A stretch of 64,000 nt of DNA from Trichaptum fuscoviolaceum (taxonomy: Eukaryota > Basidiomycota > Agaricomycetes > Hymenochaetales > Trichaptaceae), in the NCBI GenBank assembly GCA_910574455.1, contig CAJSYZ010000004.1, positions 1,736,001 to 1,800,000 of the forward strand. The letters are read 5' to 3'. Position numbers and translations under genes: made by a program. Within the stretch, counting starts at the first letter, position 1, and every line of letters begins with the position of its first letter. This document shows positions 54,858 to 64,000 of this stretch, one piece after another. The notes beneath the pieces were generated by a model. The model did no database searches and was not told the DNA's origin. It worked only from the letters and a program-made list of their open reading frames with translations.

Positions 54858-57338
54858 TGTTACGACCTGGGGGGAACCTGGGGGCCGGGGCGCGTTAGCG
54901 GCTTCCGGGGCAAGGCCTGGGAGAGCGCGCGGCAGCGGAGAAGGCGAAGGGGAACTGTTAAGGACGCTACAACGCCAACGGAGTCGCGCGGGGAGCGGGG
55001 CTGCGGGGGCGAGACGCAAGGGGGCTCAAGGCAAGGACGGGACGGAGTCAGAGTCGAGGCTGGGAAGGCAGAGTCGAGGTGCGGGAAGACAGAGTCGAGA
55101 CGCGGGGAAATGCAAAGCGGGATTCTGGCGGGAATCTGGATTTGTGCGGGAATCTGGATTCGGGTGGGAATCTGGATTCGTGCGGGAATCGCAGAGCGGG
55201 AATCGTTCGGGACTTTGGCGGGAATCGCAGAGCGGGATTCTGGCGGGAATCTCAGAGCGGGATTCTGGGCAGGACTCAGAGCGGGATTCGCAGAGCGGGA
55301 TCCGGGACAAGACAGAGACAAGAGAGCCAGAGAGCAGGCGTGCTCAGGACAGGAGCAGAGAGCTCAGGATAACCGGGATCTCAAGGCAACACTTCTGTTA
55401 TCAGGAGGAGGTTCCCTAAGGAAGCACTCGACAAGTTAGCATTGTAAACTACACTAGAGACAAGACAGAAACACACCTAAGGAAGCACTCGACAAGAGGA
55501 CAAAAGTGAGTGCTCCTTACGGTGGCGACAGGTATTTATCTACTGGGCAGAATCTACAGGGAACGGGCATGCACAAACGCGCAACTAACTAGTTACACAA
55601 TCTTGCGGGCGAAGGCCGCGCATACAGTGACGTGAATCCGGGATTCGGGATTCGGTGCGGGGGACATCTGGGCAAGATCTAAGGGAACGAGCGTGAAGCA
55701 TGGTCAAGTGAAACAAAGAGAACTAAAGGAATGTAATTGTGCGCGAGGTATCAAGCTGGCGCACAGGCAGCGGGGTAACGAGCGTGGGGGGCGGATGTAA
55801 TGCATACATCGTCTCGGGATAAGTTGCAGGCAACTTCTGGCGTGGATCAGGGTCGCGGGAGATCGACAGGGACCAGCTTCGAAGAAGCCGGTGCTTCGAT
55901 GTCGTAACGAAGCCTAATTGCGAGGCGCGCGCGGGGCAGGGCGACTAAGGACGGGGTTCGAGTCCTTGCGGACAATGAGATCAATCCCGCACACGGGGTG
56001 GCGGGAATGTGGTCTGCGGGCCGGGACAGGACGCTACTAGCGAGACTAGTTGGCTGGCACGTGCGTGGCCAGGCCAATCACCTGGGGCTATCTCAAGACG
56101 AGGTTAGCATCGAGGAGCGGGAAGCTAAGGGGTTTCCCTTGGACGACGGGAAACTCGCGCGATTCGCGACGGGATCATGCAGGGAATCTGGTTCGGGTTT
56201 CGACCGGGCTTCGAGTTCGGGTTTCGACTGGGAATCGAGTTCGGGTTTAGACCGGGAATCGAGTTCGGGTTTCGACCGGGAATCGAGACAGGGTTCGACC
56301 GGGAATCGTAGCGGGAATCTTTCGGGAATCAGAGCGGGAACTTAGCTGGGGTTGCGATGGGAATCGCGGCGGGATCGAAGGCGGGAATCCTGCGGGGGAT
56401 TTGCGCAGGGATTCGAGACGGGACGCGAGGCGGGAAACGAGCGGGATTTCGACTGGGATCGTGCGGGGGAAGGAGCGGGATTCCAACCGGGAAGCGAGCG
56501 GGGTTTCTACCGGGAATGAGCGGGGGAGTCTGGACGAGTGGGGGAGTCTTGACGGGACTCCAACCGGGAACGAGCGTGGGTTGCGGGATTGTCAGAGAGG
56601 ACGCTTGACAGCGTTCGCGGTGAGGCGGGATTCCTGGCGGGGCAGGCTGTGGACGAACAAGGGCAGGTCGAGAGGCACAGGATGTCGAAGGGGTTAGCTA
56701 GGGCACCGTGGCAGGACGAGCGCAGGGCAGGGTTCGTGACCGGGCAGGATTGCGGGACAGCAATCCTTGACCGCTGTCGTGTTGGCTTACTCAAGGCTAG
56801 ACAGAGGTCGGCTTTGGACGCAGTGGATCAATCTCCTAACTGCACTTCATGACTGTGGACGCGAGGCCGGGATCTGGTATCCGGGCATAGTCGAGAACCT
56901 ACGAGGTCTGGGATAGCTATGGCTATGGCTATGGCTGTGGCAGGCTATGGCTATGGCTGTGGCTATGGTGAGTGACTTCGGGACTATGGCGAGGTACGGG
57001 GTTCACTGGAGCGGGGAACAGAGCATGACGGGAGCGGGGAGCGAGCGGGGGATCATCCTAGAGTCGGGGGAACGACGAGGCGGGCTAGGGATGGATCGAG
57101 ACGCGGGGACGAGGCGGGGGACTGACGAGGAGACGTGGGCGAGGACAAGCAGGGGCGAGGAGGTCGTAGCGGGGCGGAACTCTTAGCAGGAGAATGCATG
57201 GCGAAGCAGAGGTTCTTCTGGGATCAGAGAGCGGGGGATCCTTTCGGGATCTAGCCAAGGTCGCGATTTCGGGTTTCAGCATACCGGGTTCTGTTCGGGA
57301 TTGCCTTAGACATGTTGGGGTCCTGGGGGATCCCGACA
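54858..57338. mobile_element. Probable solo LTR, 2481 bases, with AACGG target duplication
   Basis: The insertion begins TGTTACGACC and ends ATCCCGACA, the TG..CA form of retrotransposon LTRs. It is flanked by AACGG on both sides (54853-54857, 57339-57343). Copy 1 of the host transposon has a single AACGG at 11423-11427, the empty site. The interior is G-rich on plus, with many imperfect GCGGGAATC and CGGGTTTCGAC units (55100-55300, 56170-56520) and a CTATGG run near 56910-56970. No gag or pol is seen, which supports a solo LTR; a large non-coding derivative is an alternative. Confidence 0.75.
55120..55310 (+). repeat. GCGGGAATC-type degenerate repeats inside the LTR
   Basis: Units such as GCGGGAATCTGGATTCG and GCAGAGCGGGATTC follow each other with variable spacing. 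A related block with CGGGAATCGAGTTCGGGTTT units lies at about 56190-56300. They create long but meaningless open frames. Confidence 0.65.
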
Positions 57339-58128
57339 AACGGATCGGGATAGTTGTGTCCTAGGTAGCCGGAGTATCCGGTTCACACGCGATATTCACT
57401 TGTGTTAGTCGCGTCATGTAGACCGTGTGAAAAGTTAGCTTTCTTTCCCCAACCACTACGTGTGGGGCGAGACTTACGGACGACGGGACAACGACTGCGC
57501 TATGTGCGCAATCGACAAGACCGTTTGTTCTCGGATGGGCAACTCATGTCTGCGCATCAGCGCGTGCATCTAGTTGTCTGGTTCTTTTACTGGTTGTTTT
57601 TTGATCTGGGTTTCTCTCTTGTTGAGGTGTCTGCTTGCTGGATTTTCTTCGGGCTCATAATCTATGCTTCGACAACTTGGCTGACTGAGTATCTGGTTCC
57701 TCTTTTGCTTGCTATCACAGCTCAGGACTTGTCAAGACAAACTACAGGACTATCCACTTCTAGAGTGCTAACCTGAGTCTCTTCTTTGAGCTGTGGCTTA
57801 TACTGTTTTCTTGCTATTCTTCTTGTGTGCCAAGTCCCTTGCACGGTGAACCACTTCTATATGATTTGTAAGTTTCCTTCTTTGTATGTAGTACTTAGAT
57901 ACATCTGTATTTGTATTTACGCTTTAATATATATTAATATATATTTGATAATGAACCAAGTGTGCTATAAATACTAGTGACCCTAATATGGATAGAGCAT
58001 TGTGCCACGTTAGGAACATGTTGGAGCCCTTATCGTGGTATTACCTATTTTAGCAATATGGTGGTACATTGTAAGGGCCCGTCAATATTACGGCACATTG
58101 CAAGGGCTCGCAATATGGTGGTCCATTA

Positions 58129-58767
58129 CATCAGGGAAACTTCCTTTTGCTTACGGCGACTGACGCGTCCTGACGCGTCCTGATTTGGCTGGCACCTGTC
58201 TGAAGGGTCGCTACTTCGTCTGAAAATACACTGATTGCCTTATCTCACTGAAATAAGGAGTGTTTCAGGATGCAAGCCGTCTCTCAGTGCATCAGAATGC
58301 AAGTCAGGATTTCAGTGCTCAAGTGTAATACATCAGAGATTGCTAACGGCGGCTGGCGCGTCCTGAAGCTTCCTTAAATGGGTTGAAGCGTTGTCATGCC
58401 TGCCTGAAGTGTTGCCTGGCTGCCTGATGGCCTTAAAACGGCGTTTCAGGACAAAATCAGTGCGTAAGGAGGGAAGCTGTACATCAGGCGGCAAGTCAGA
58501 CTCAAGTGAGATTTACTACTACCACTACTGTACTCAAGTGAACTTGAACCTCTGTTTTGAGATTTCAAGCTACCTTCATCTTCATGACATCTTGAAAGCG
58601 ACAGCAAACACCATTGACAACCTCAGTCTACAATGATCATTCAACGAGAAGCAATTCAATAATAGATACAATCACGATGCTCCTGGCAACTTTTGAAGAC
58701 AAGAGCATACACTCAACAATTTACTCAACAAGATAACACCGTTAGCACTATTCAAACGGGCCTCAGC
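58129..58767. other. Unclassified region after the truncated transposon
   Basis: Contains GACGCGTCCTGACGCGTCCTG (58160-58180 approximately) and a related GGCGCGTCCTGAAG near 58355, plus several TCAGG-containing words. It may be the remnant of another repeat. No gene recognised. Confidence 0.35.
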
Positions 58768-59768
58768 CTACTCAATATCGAGCATTGGGAAGTGATGGAT
58801 TACTGTTTCCGGTAAGGCCAAGGCATCTTGATTCAAGACGGAAGCAACAGCAAACGTGCTGTGCGCGTCGATTGCCGCATCTAATAGAGCAGATGCAAGT
58901 GAGAAGATGGTCAGCCTGAGTGACAACTTGAAAAGGATAACTTACAATGGACTTGAGCAGCCGACAGCTCAACTTCGGCCCAATTGCTCATCGTGACCAA
59001 GACATCTTTTTCGATGTTTGTCTGCAGGAGTCTGCCCGCCATCTCCTCCAGCTTTATAAACGGTTGCGGGAAACTTGAACCAGAGACGGGGGTTCAGAAG
59101 CAGCTGGAGCCAAGTTGGCGTTCTTGGCCAGAAATCGGGGTAGACGAGGCGCGCCCAATCTGTCAAATCGACGCAGGAGGTCACGGGAACGCCAAATTTA
59201 TTCCTGATGCGAGTTGCATCACCTGCCAATTAGTTCAGTTATGCCGCATAATGAGAGAAGAAATGGGACTCTCGTACCAGCGATTCCTGCTGACACTTTC
59301 CATACAGTTTCATCACCTAATAATTGTTCCAATCTTGGGGGAAGAGCATTAAGTAGATGAGTCCGGAGGAGGAACACATGTTGCTGAACCGCGAGTTGGA
59401 TGAGGTCCACGCGATATAGTCCTGGTACGTTACTCGCCCATTCAATGTCGAGGGCAACGAAGCGTCGTTCCGGGGCATCCGGCAAGGAAGCATAGATGAC
59501 GTCTACGGCATTCTCCATCGTCGCGGTGGTCAGACATACTTCAGGAACAAGAGGTCCGAGTGTATAACTGCGAAGTTGAAGAAGAGGCGTTGGCGGAACC
59601 CCCAGGTAGTCGAGGAGATATTGTGTCCATTTGTAAAGCTGGCAAAAAGTCAGTGCAGTGATTTTGAGAGGAAATAGAAAGTAAGTACAGTTTTTTGCAT
59701 CCTAGATATCCTCCTTTGTGTCCAAGGAAGTCTTCGCGCGATGCGTACTCGAAGCACAGCATGGTCAA
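58768..59768 (-). pseudogene. 3'-5' exonuclease-like gene (RNase D/WRN type), probably degraded
   Basis: The minus strand shows a DEDD-type exonuclease core. LYKWTQYLLDYLGVPP and LGPLVPEVCLTT (about 59630-59550) lead into RRFVALDIEWAS (about 59450, the first acidic motif D-x-E) and VDLIQLAVQQHVFLL (about 59410). After an intron near 59260-59225 come GDATRIRNKFGVPVTSCVDL (about 59220), DWARLVYPDFWPRTP and, in a different frame, LEEMAGRLLQTNIEKDVLV (about 59035) and NWAEVELSAAQ. The last exon near 58870 has AAIDAHSTFAVASVLN, which fits the third motif (YxxxD). The frame change at about 59050 is not explained by a clear intron, so the copy may be broken. Start unresolved. Confidence 0.6.
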
Positions 59769-59899
59769 TCAATAGGAGCATGTGGAGCCCCAACAGAATG
59801 TGATAAAAGTTCATGGCGAAGGGTTGAATGGGTGGGTGGGTGGCGGGGAGGGGCGACACCCACTCCGAGTTCACATTTATACAAAGCTCTTGCACGCAT

Positions 59900-60250
59900 T
59901 TTTCTGATGCCTTATTCTTCTGGGAAAAGAAGAGAGGAATCTATCAGTGCATTATACTATGGCTCGGATAAACCTCAAGCTGAACTGACAGGAGATAAGA
60001 AGGATTTCTTCTAGATGACTCGATTATGAGGCTTCTTTTCATTTTATGCACAAACAAACAAGAAAGTGAGTCAGGTTAACTCCGAAGAAGTCAGGAAGAC
60101 ATAGCCCACTGCACAAGAAGCTGTTCCATCAGCTCTAGAAGGCAAAGCCACGAGTAAGCCGTCATACAATCAGTCATCCCTGGATACAACTCGAAACCGG
60201 AACCATGCCAATGTGGGAAATGGGATCAATGCATCCCAATCCGCTATGGA
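59900..60250. other. Intergenic stretch
   Basis: No gene or repeat recognised between the exonuclease-like and BCS1-like remnants. Confidence 0.35.
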
Positions 60251-60535
60251 AGAAGTAGTTTAAATGAAGGAGCGTTTCTTGTCCTTAGAGCTGGGGGGAT
60301 TGCGCTGTCGGCCGATAATCGACTTATTCTGCATATTGAAACCGAGCGATCTCCGTTTCGGCGGCAATGGTGGTGGCACAGAGGTGTTTGTCGAGGAATA
60401 GGACATGACTACTTGAACGATATCTAAGATGAAGTAATACTTTTTCCCGTTTGATGAATTCGCAATTTGCGTCGTGAGCTGCTTTGCCAACGTCAGGTAG
60501 ACTGTTTGACGCACCTCTCATCAATGAGCTCGAGC

Positions 60536-61620
60536 TCAAGGTTGCGGTACTCGAGGCATCGGACGCAAATACCGACACCGGAATTTCCGAAATCGATCCA
60601 GAGGATGGGGTGGGGTGGGGAGGCTGATCCCATCGAGCTCGCCTTCGCGTTTGGTGATCTCGGGCTTCTTGACGTCCGCGTACAGGAAGAAGTCGCAGAA
60701 GAGCGCTTGAGCCTGCCTAGGGCTTGCGCTTTTGAACTCGATCCAAACATCCATACCACCGGGGTGCGAGAGCGCGGGGGTCGAAACGCTCAAGATGGTT
60801 CGTCGCTGCGACGGGACGAGGAAGCGGCCAACAGCAGCGGCGACACCATCAAGTGCATTAAGAAAGCCAGAAAGAGAGAGCGTGTTCACGTCGGATAGAG
60901 TGTCATATTTCTTGCTTTTCTTCTTCTTGCCAATTTCTTCATTGTCGTCATCATCGTCATCTTATCCTTGTTGTCGGACAACAAAGAGCTCTTCTTCTTA
61001 CCACCAGGAACACAGGTTGAGGACCCGTCGCGCGAAGTTGAGCGAGTGAATGCAGCGTCAAGGTCCTCGAGAAGGACAATTCACGGGGCAGGCACACGGC
61101 CCATAAGCGACGACAACGTCACATCGTTCATCCAAAGAGCGGAACGTGAGATGGCGAGAATGTCGAGCATGAGCGCGCCAGCAAGGGCATGGATCAACGA
61201 TGATCTGCCCAAGCCAGGGACACGATAGAGGAAATTGTCGCGACGAGAGCGGTTACCACGGTCAGCGCACCACTGATTCAGAAAGAGAGGTTAAACTTTC
61301 AGTCGATGTGTGGCACTTTATGTACATACCTTCTCTGATTGCAAGAAGTCCCTTGTGTCGGCAAGGAGCATCTCTTAAATCCCCGCCATGAGCCATGGAA
61401 TCAGCGAAATAGATATGAATTTGATGGTCGTCTGGTGAGGCAAACTGGAAGCCTTTGAGCTCCTCATCTCCGAATGACTTGTCTCTGAAAGAAGACTTGC
61501 CCGGCAAGATGGTGCGCGCTGTCGTCTCGAACTCGTAAGCGTGCTGGCATTCTAAGCGCTTCAACAACCATAGCATCAGCCAGTCATGTAGTTGTGTTCA
61601 TCGGGTCATGAGCTATTGTT
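60536..61620 (-). pseudogene. BCS1-type AAA ATPase pseudogene
   Basis: BCS1 proteins are AAA ATPases, the founding member acting in assembly of mitochondrial complex III; fungi have many paralogues. Seen on minus: an N-terminal domain piece (DWLMLWLLKRLECQHAYEFE, about 61590), then NFLYRVPGLGRSSLIHALAG (about 61230), where the Walker A lysine has become Arg (GLGRSS for the usual GSGKSS). DVTLSSLMGRVPAP is followed by a TGA just before the Walker B strand IVLLEDLDAAF (about 61070). SLSGFLNALDGVAA (about 60870) follows. Further on, NHLERFDP and ALSHPGGMDVWIEFKSAS lie in different frames (about 60790-60740), and the usual RPGR Arg is lost. The nonsense codon, frameshift and lost ATP-binding lysine show it is non-functional. 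Confidence 0.8.
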
Positions 61621-61879
61621 GCAATAGCGGATAACTACTAGGGCTACTTACCAGTCCCCACAACAATGAAAGTGTCTCCGGAAGTCTCTAGTTTCCAACC
61701 TGACCATGGCTGTCAGTGGTGACGACGGAGGGCCTGTGATGCCAGTGTCAGACCCCACGTGGGAAGTCATCATGTCGATGCTGGGTACTACTAGTAGCAG
61801 GAGTGCGATGGCAATGGTGGTGGTGCTGTCTGGCGGTGTTCCAGAATTGCACCATCTTGCGTGCGCTGTAAACGGTGTG

Positions 61880-62391
61880 AGCTAGGATTCTGTATCAAAT
61901 GGTATGTAAATAACGTGAAGTAAAAGGATTGAGAAGGAGAATAAACTCACCAGCCTTGAACTCCTGTGCCATGCTCGTGCAGACCTCTGTCTCCCATTCC
62001 GCCCAGATCTGTTACGACATAATTTAGTACAAAGTGCAGGAGAGCAGCGCATGGAAGATGTCGTATGTGAAGGAGACAGCGCCAAGGTTGAAGAAAATGA
62101 CAAGCCTCAAGGTAGTGCAAGAGGATGAGATGAGAGAGTTTGTGCGCATGGTGGGGGAGTTGAGGAAGGGGCTCAGTCTGGGAAAAGGCGAGCGGCGATG
62201 TCCACGTCAGGCTCTTGCTGACTCGGAGTCGGGAAAACAATACTACCAAGTTGCGTGTCTGTCTTTGAATCAAGGTTGGTCGCAAAGCCCATTTGTTCCA
62301 GCTCCTCCGTCGTCTGCCAGAAGGCAATAGCATAAGTCAAGCCGTCCAGTTCCCTCTGACCTAGAACGTCCCGAGAATAACAACCGGTCAT
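61880..62391 (-). other. Possible exons of an unrecognised protein
   Basis: Coding-like pieces on minus are FWQTTEELEQMGFATNLDS (about 62310), MRTNSLISSSCTTLRLVIFF followed by NLGAVSFTYDIFHALLSCTL (about 62150-62040, hydrophobic, possibly a membrane helix) and IWAEWETEVCTSMAQEFKAG (about 62010-61950), the last ending at a good donor (GTGAGTTTATTC). I do not recognise the family. It could be the 5' part of a gene whose 3' end merged into the BCS1-like remnant, or an independent fragment. Confidence 0.35.
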
Positions 62392-62399
62392 TCCATTAA

Positions 62400-62960
62400 A
62401 ATTATTATACCTAATAGTTGTCGAGCAGAGCAGTTGTAGTAGTAGCCGGACCGACCTTCGCCCCTCAGGCTTAGTTTACTAGTACTAGTAGTTTCCGACT
62501 TCAAGCTGACCTCCGAGTCGGAAGAACTTCCGAGTCAGAGCCTGAGACCGAGTCGTGGGACTTCAACTTGAAGTTCAGCTCAAAAGTTCAAGTTGCCGAA
62601 CAGTGACCCGTAACGATGTTCGGTCTTCAGGTTGGTAGACCCGGATTCGAGCCAGTCGTGAATTTATCGGGCAGTAATTAGAGCATCACTGGTGCCAGTG
62701 AGTCCAAGTCCGACTCGGAATAGTTAGTAAACAATTCATATCGTTTTTTATTTACATACAGTCATACAACAACTTGAATACCGATGCACAGAAAACACAA
62801 GTATAAGGTCGACGAACACAGAACAGGAGACAAACATACAAAGACACAACTTGAATACTAGTGGTATGCACTGGTATGAGGTAATACTACGAAAAGAAAA
62901 CAGTTAGAAATAGTTTGAGTACCGAGTCCTCCCAGTACTACTACTACATCCGAGGCAAGC
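62400..62960. other. Intergenic region with short palindromic words
   Basis: AGTTTACTAGTACTAGTAG (62473-62491) and repeated ACTTGAAG/CTTCAAGT and CCGAGTC words occur between 62500 and 62740. A TGCCAGTG (62693-62700) is also present. No gene. Confidence 0.35.
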
Positions 62961-64000
62961 TCAGTGGAAATCCCAAGTATAAATGTCTACCTTTTCCATA
63001 GAATTTACATAACTCTCCCAGATGCTATCCATGAGCTGTGATACTGATGTTGCTATTCGTCGAAGCAAGTGATGGTGCTTAGGTAGTAGAGCCGCTGACT
63101 CGGAGTCGCTTCCGTTTCCATCGCTTCCACTCGCATCTGCACTCGCATCTGCACTCGCATCTGCACTCGCATCTGCAATTGCACTCGTAAGATCAGACAG
63201 AAACTTGACATTGACATTGCCCGGTTCTCGCTCCTTGCCCTTAACTGACTTTGACAATTCAACTTGCCGATCTACAACTTTGTCCGGTTCTTGATCCTTG
63301 AGCGTAAATGGCACACCCCAGACTACGTGCAGAAGGGTAAGAAGAGCATTAATGTCAAGGGTTTCTTGAGGTCCTTTCTTGACCATGGAGTAGGGCCCCT
63401 CTTCGGAGAGCATATAATCTTTAATCCAAGACGGGGTTTCCTGGACATCTTCCAACTCTCGGCCATAAAGTTTGGCAGGTGCCTGTATCAGAGCCAGAGC
63501 CACAAGATGCCTCATTCGGTCCGTACCCATGGGATAATTTAAGTTCGCCTCTGCACGTAAAACAAGAGCTAAAACCGTTTGCGCAGCGAAGGGACGAACT
63601 CGTCCATGTTGGTATCGGTTCAGTAAATTGCGGAATGGTTCACCGTCTTTGACGACTTCGCCGGGTATGTCGCAAAGAATAATCTGTATTGCGCGAAGGA
63701 GACACGATGCTCGCTCACGATGAATGTTGCGCCGATGTCTGAGGTGGACCAGAAGTTTCGCAATCTTCGACGTTCTCTTGAAGCCGGGTCGAGAATGCAA
63801 GCCTAACGGAAGATCACATATTTGCAGCTCTTTCAGATACTCCACGTTGACAACACGACCAGCGATAGTCACCTCTTTCGTTTCGGACAGACTTTCGAAC
63901 TTTTCAACGCAAAAGGTCACCAAGTCGCCAATGAAGTTGTGTAGCTTGAGTGCGATGGGGAGGGACTTGAAGTCCTGCTTCTTCAAGACTTCTGCGGCTT
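62961..64000 (-). CDS. C-terminal part of an unrecognised protein (continues past window end)
   Basis: A single open frame from the window edge to a stop at 62961, at least 346 residues without an intron. The apparent start at 63986 is a TTG codon; the frame is open to base 64000 (AAEVLKKQDFKSL), so the N-terminus lies outside. The first two thirds look globular and helix-rich (RAIQIILCDIPGEVV; FAAQTVLALVLRAEANLNY; MRHLVALALIQAPAKLYG). A low-complexity acidic linker with ADAS repeated four times (about 63175-63130) and SDGNGSDSES separates it from a helical tail ending VDIYTWDFH. No family recognised and no membrane segment. Long uninterrupted coding suggests a real gene. Confidence 0.65.
   Translation of the reverse strand, partial: AAEVLKKQDFKSLPIALKLHNFIGDLVTFCVEKFESLSETKEVTIAGRVVNVEYLKELQICDLPLGLHSRPGFKRTSKIAKLLVHLRHRRNIHRERASCLLRAIQIILCDIPGEVVKDGEPFRNLLNRYQHGRVRPFAAQTVLALVLRAEANLNYPMGTDRMRHLVALALIQAPAKLYGRELEDVQETPSWIKDYMLSEEGPYSMVKKGPQETLDINALLTLLHVVWGVPFTLKDQEPDKVVDRQVELSKSVKGKEREPGNVNVKFLSDLTSAIADASADASADASADASGSDGNGSDSESAALLPKHHHLLRRIATSVSQLMDSIWESYVNSMEKVDIYTWDFH

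Larger units (their letters stand above)
54546..58128. mobile_element. Inverted-repeat DNA transposon, copy 2, truncated and interrupted by a solo LTR
   Basis: It starts CATCACGAAAATCTCC like copy 1 (9287) and stays closely similar across 54546-54857 and 57339-58128, after which similarity stops inside the sub-terminal repeats. It lacks the TA-flanked insertion of copy 1, showing the empty site at 54809-54810. It has its own 2.5 kb insertion at 54858-57338. An internal difference of about 107 bases exists near 57525 relative to copy 1. The right terminal repeat is missing. Confidence 0.72.

Noticed and set aside
54816..57339. Many Arg/Gly-rich open frames of 60-207 codons
   Set aside because: They lie inside the G-rich solo LTR and come from its degenerate GCGGGA repeats; no domain is visible and overlapping frames are open on both strands.
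62625..62665. Possible tRNA B-box (GGATTCGAGCC)
   Set aside because: No matching A-box or cloverleaf could be drawn around it.

Overview
The window looks like nuclear DNA of a basidiomycete fungus, most likely an agaricomycete. Protein similarity runs through many short exons separated by introns of roughly 40-70 bases (GT..AG, one GC..AG). The dominant genes are expanded kinase families of the kind known from mushroom-forming fungi. There are no operons, rRNA, convincing tRNA or CRISPR arrays. All exon joins were made by eye from paralogue comparison and are not transcript-supported.

Layout. 1-2953 holds the 3' part of a TKL-type kinase (A1). 2954-14860 is a transposon and pseudogene block: a foldback element with about 240-base inverted arms and a 21-base tandem repeat, a Sec27 (beta'-COP) pseudogene, a 3.2 kb inverted-repeat transposon carrying a 1.8 kb TA-flanked element with a Bsd2/NDFIP gene fragment, and a decayed kinase with GGFG in place of DFG. 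14861-53090 is a dense kinase cluster of two families. Family A (A1-A9) has a long, mostly helical N-terminal region followed by a TKL-like kinase domain with HGD in place of HRD. Family B (B1-B6) begins with a WW..HY..LL.HGY..R.R..P.W.PSW block, continues into a kinase-like domain with an HxDLSxxN loop, and usually ends in a separate exon encoding one membrane helix with a GP(K/R/Q)K motif. 53608-58770 holds a truncated B copy joined to a second copy of the 3.2 kb transposon, itself carrying a 2.5 kb solo LTR. 58768-64000 holds an RNase D/WRN-type exonuclease relative, a decayed BCS1-type AAA ATPase, unrecognised exons and the end of an unrecognised protein.

How the genes may work together. 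Five of the six B genes lie head to head with an A gene across 390-590 bases (B1/A2, B2/A3, A5/B3, A6/B4, A8/B5), and one pair (A5/B3) has been duplicated in tandem as A6/B4. The repeated layout suggests a two-kinase module: a soluble helical-domain kinase expressed together with a tail-anchored kinase-like partner. This is an inference from layout and domain content; no function has been shown. Young paralogues, nonsense-bearing copies and altered catalytic residues indicate rapid gene birth and death.
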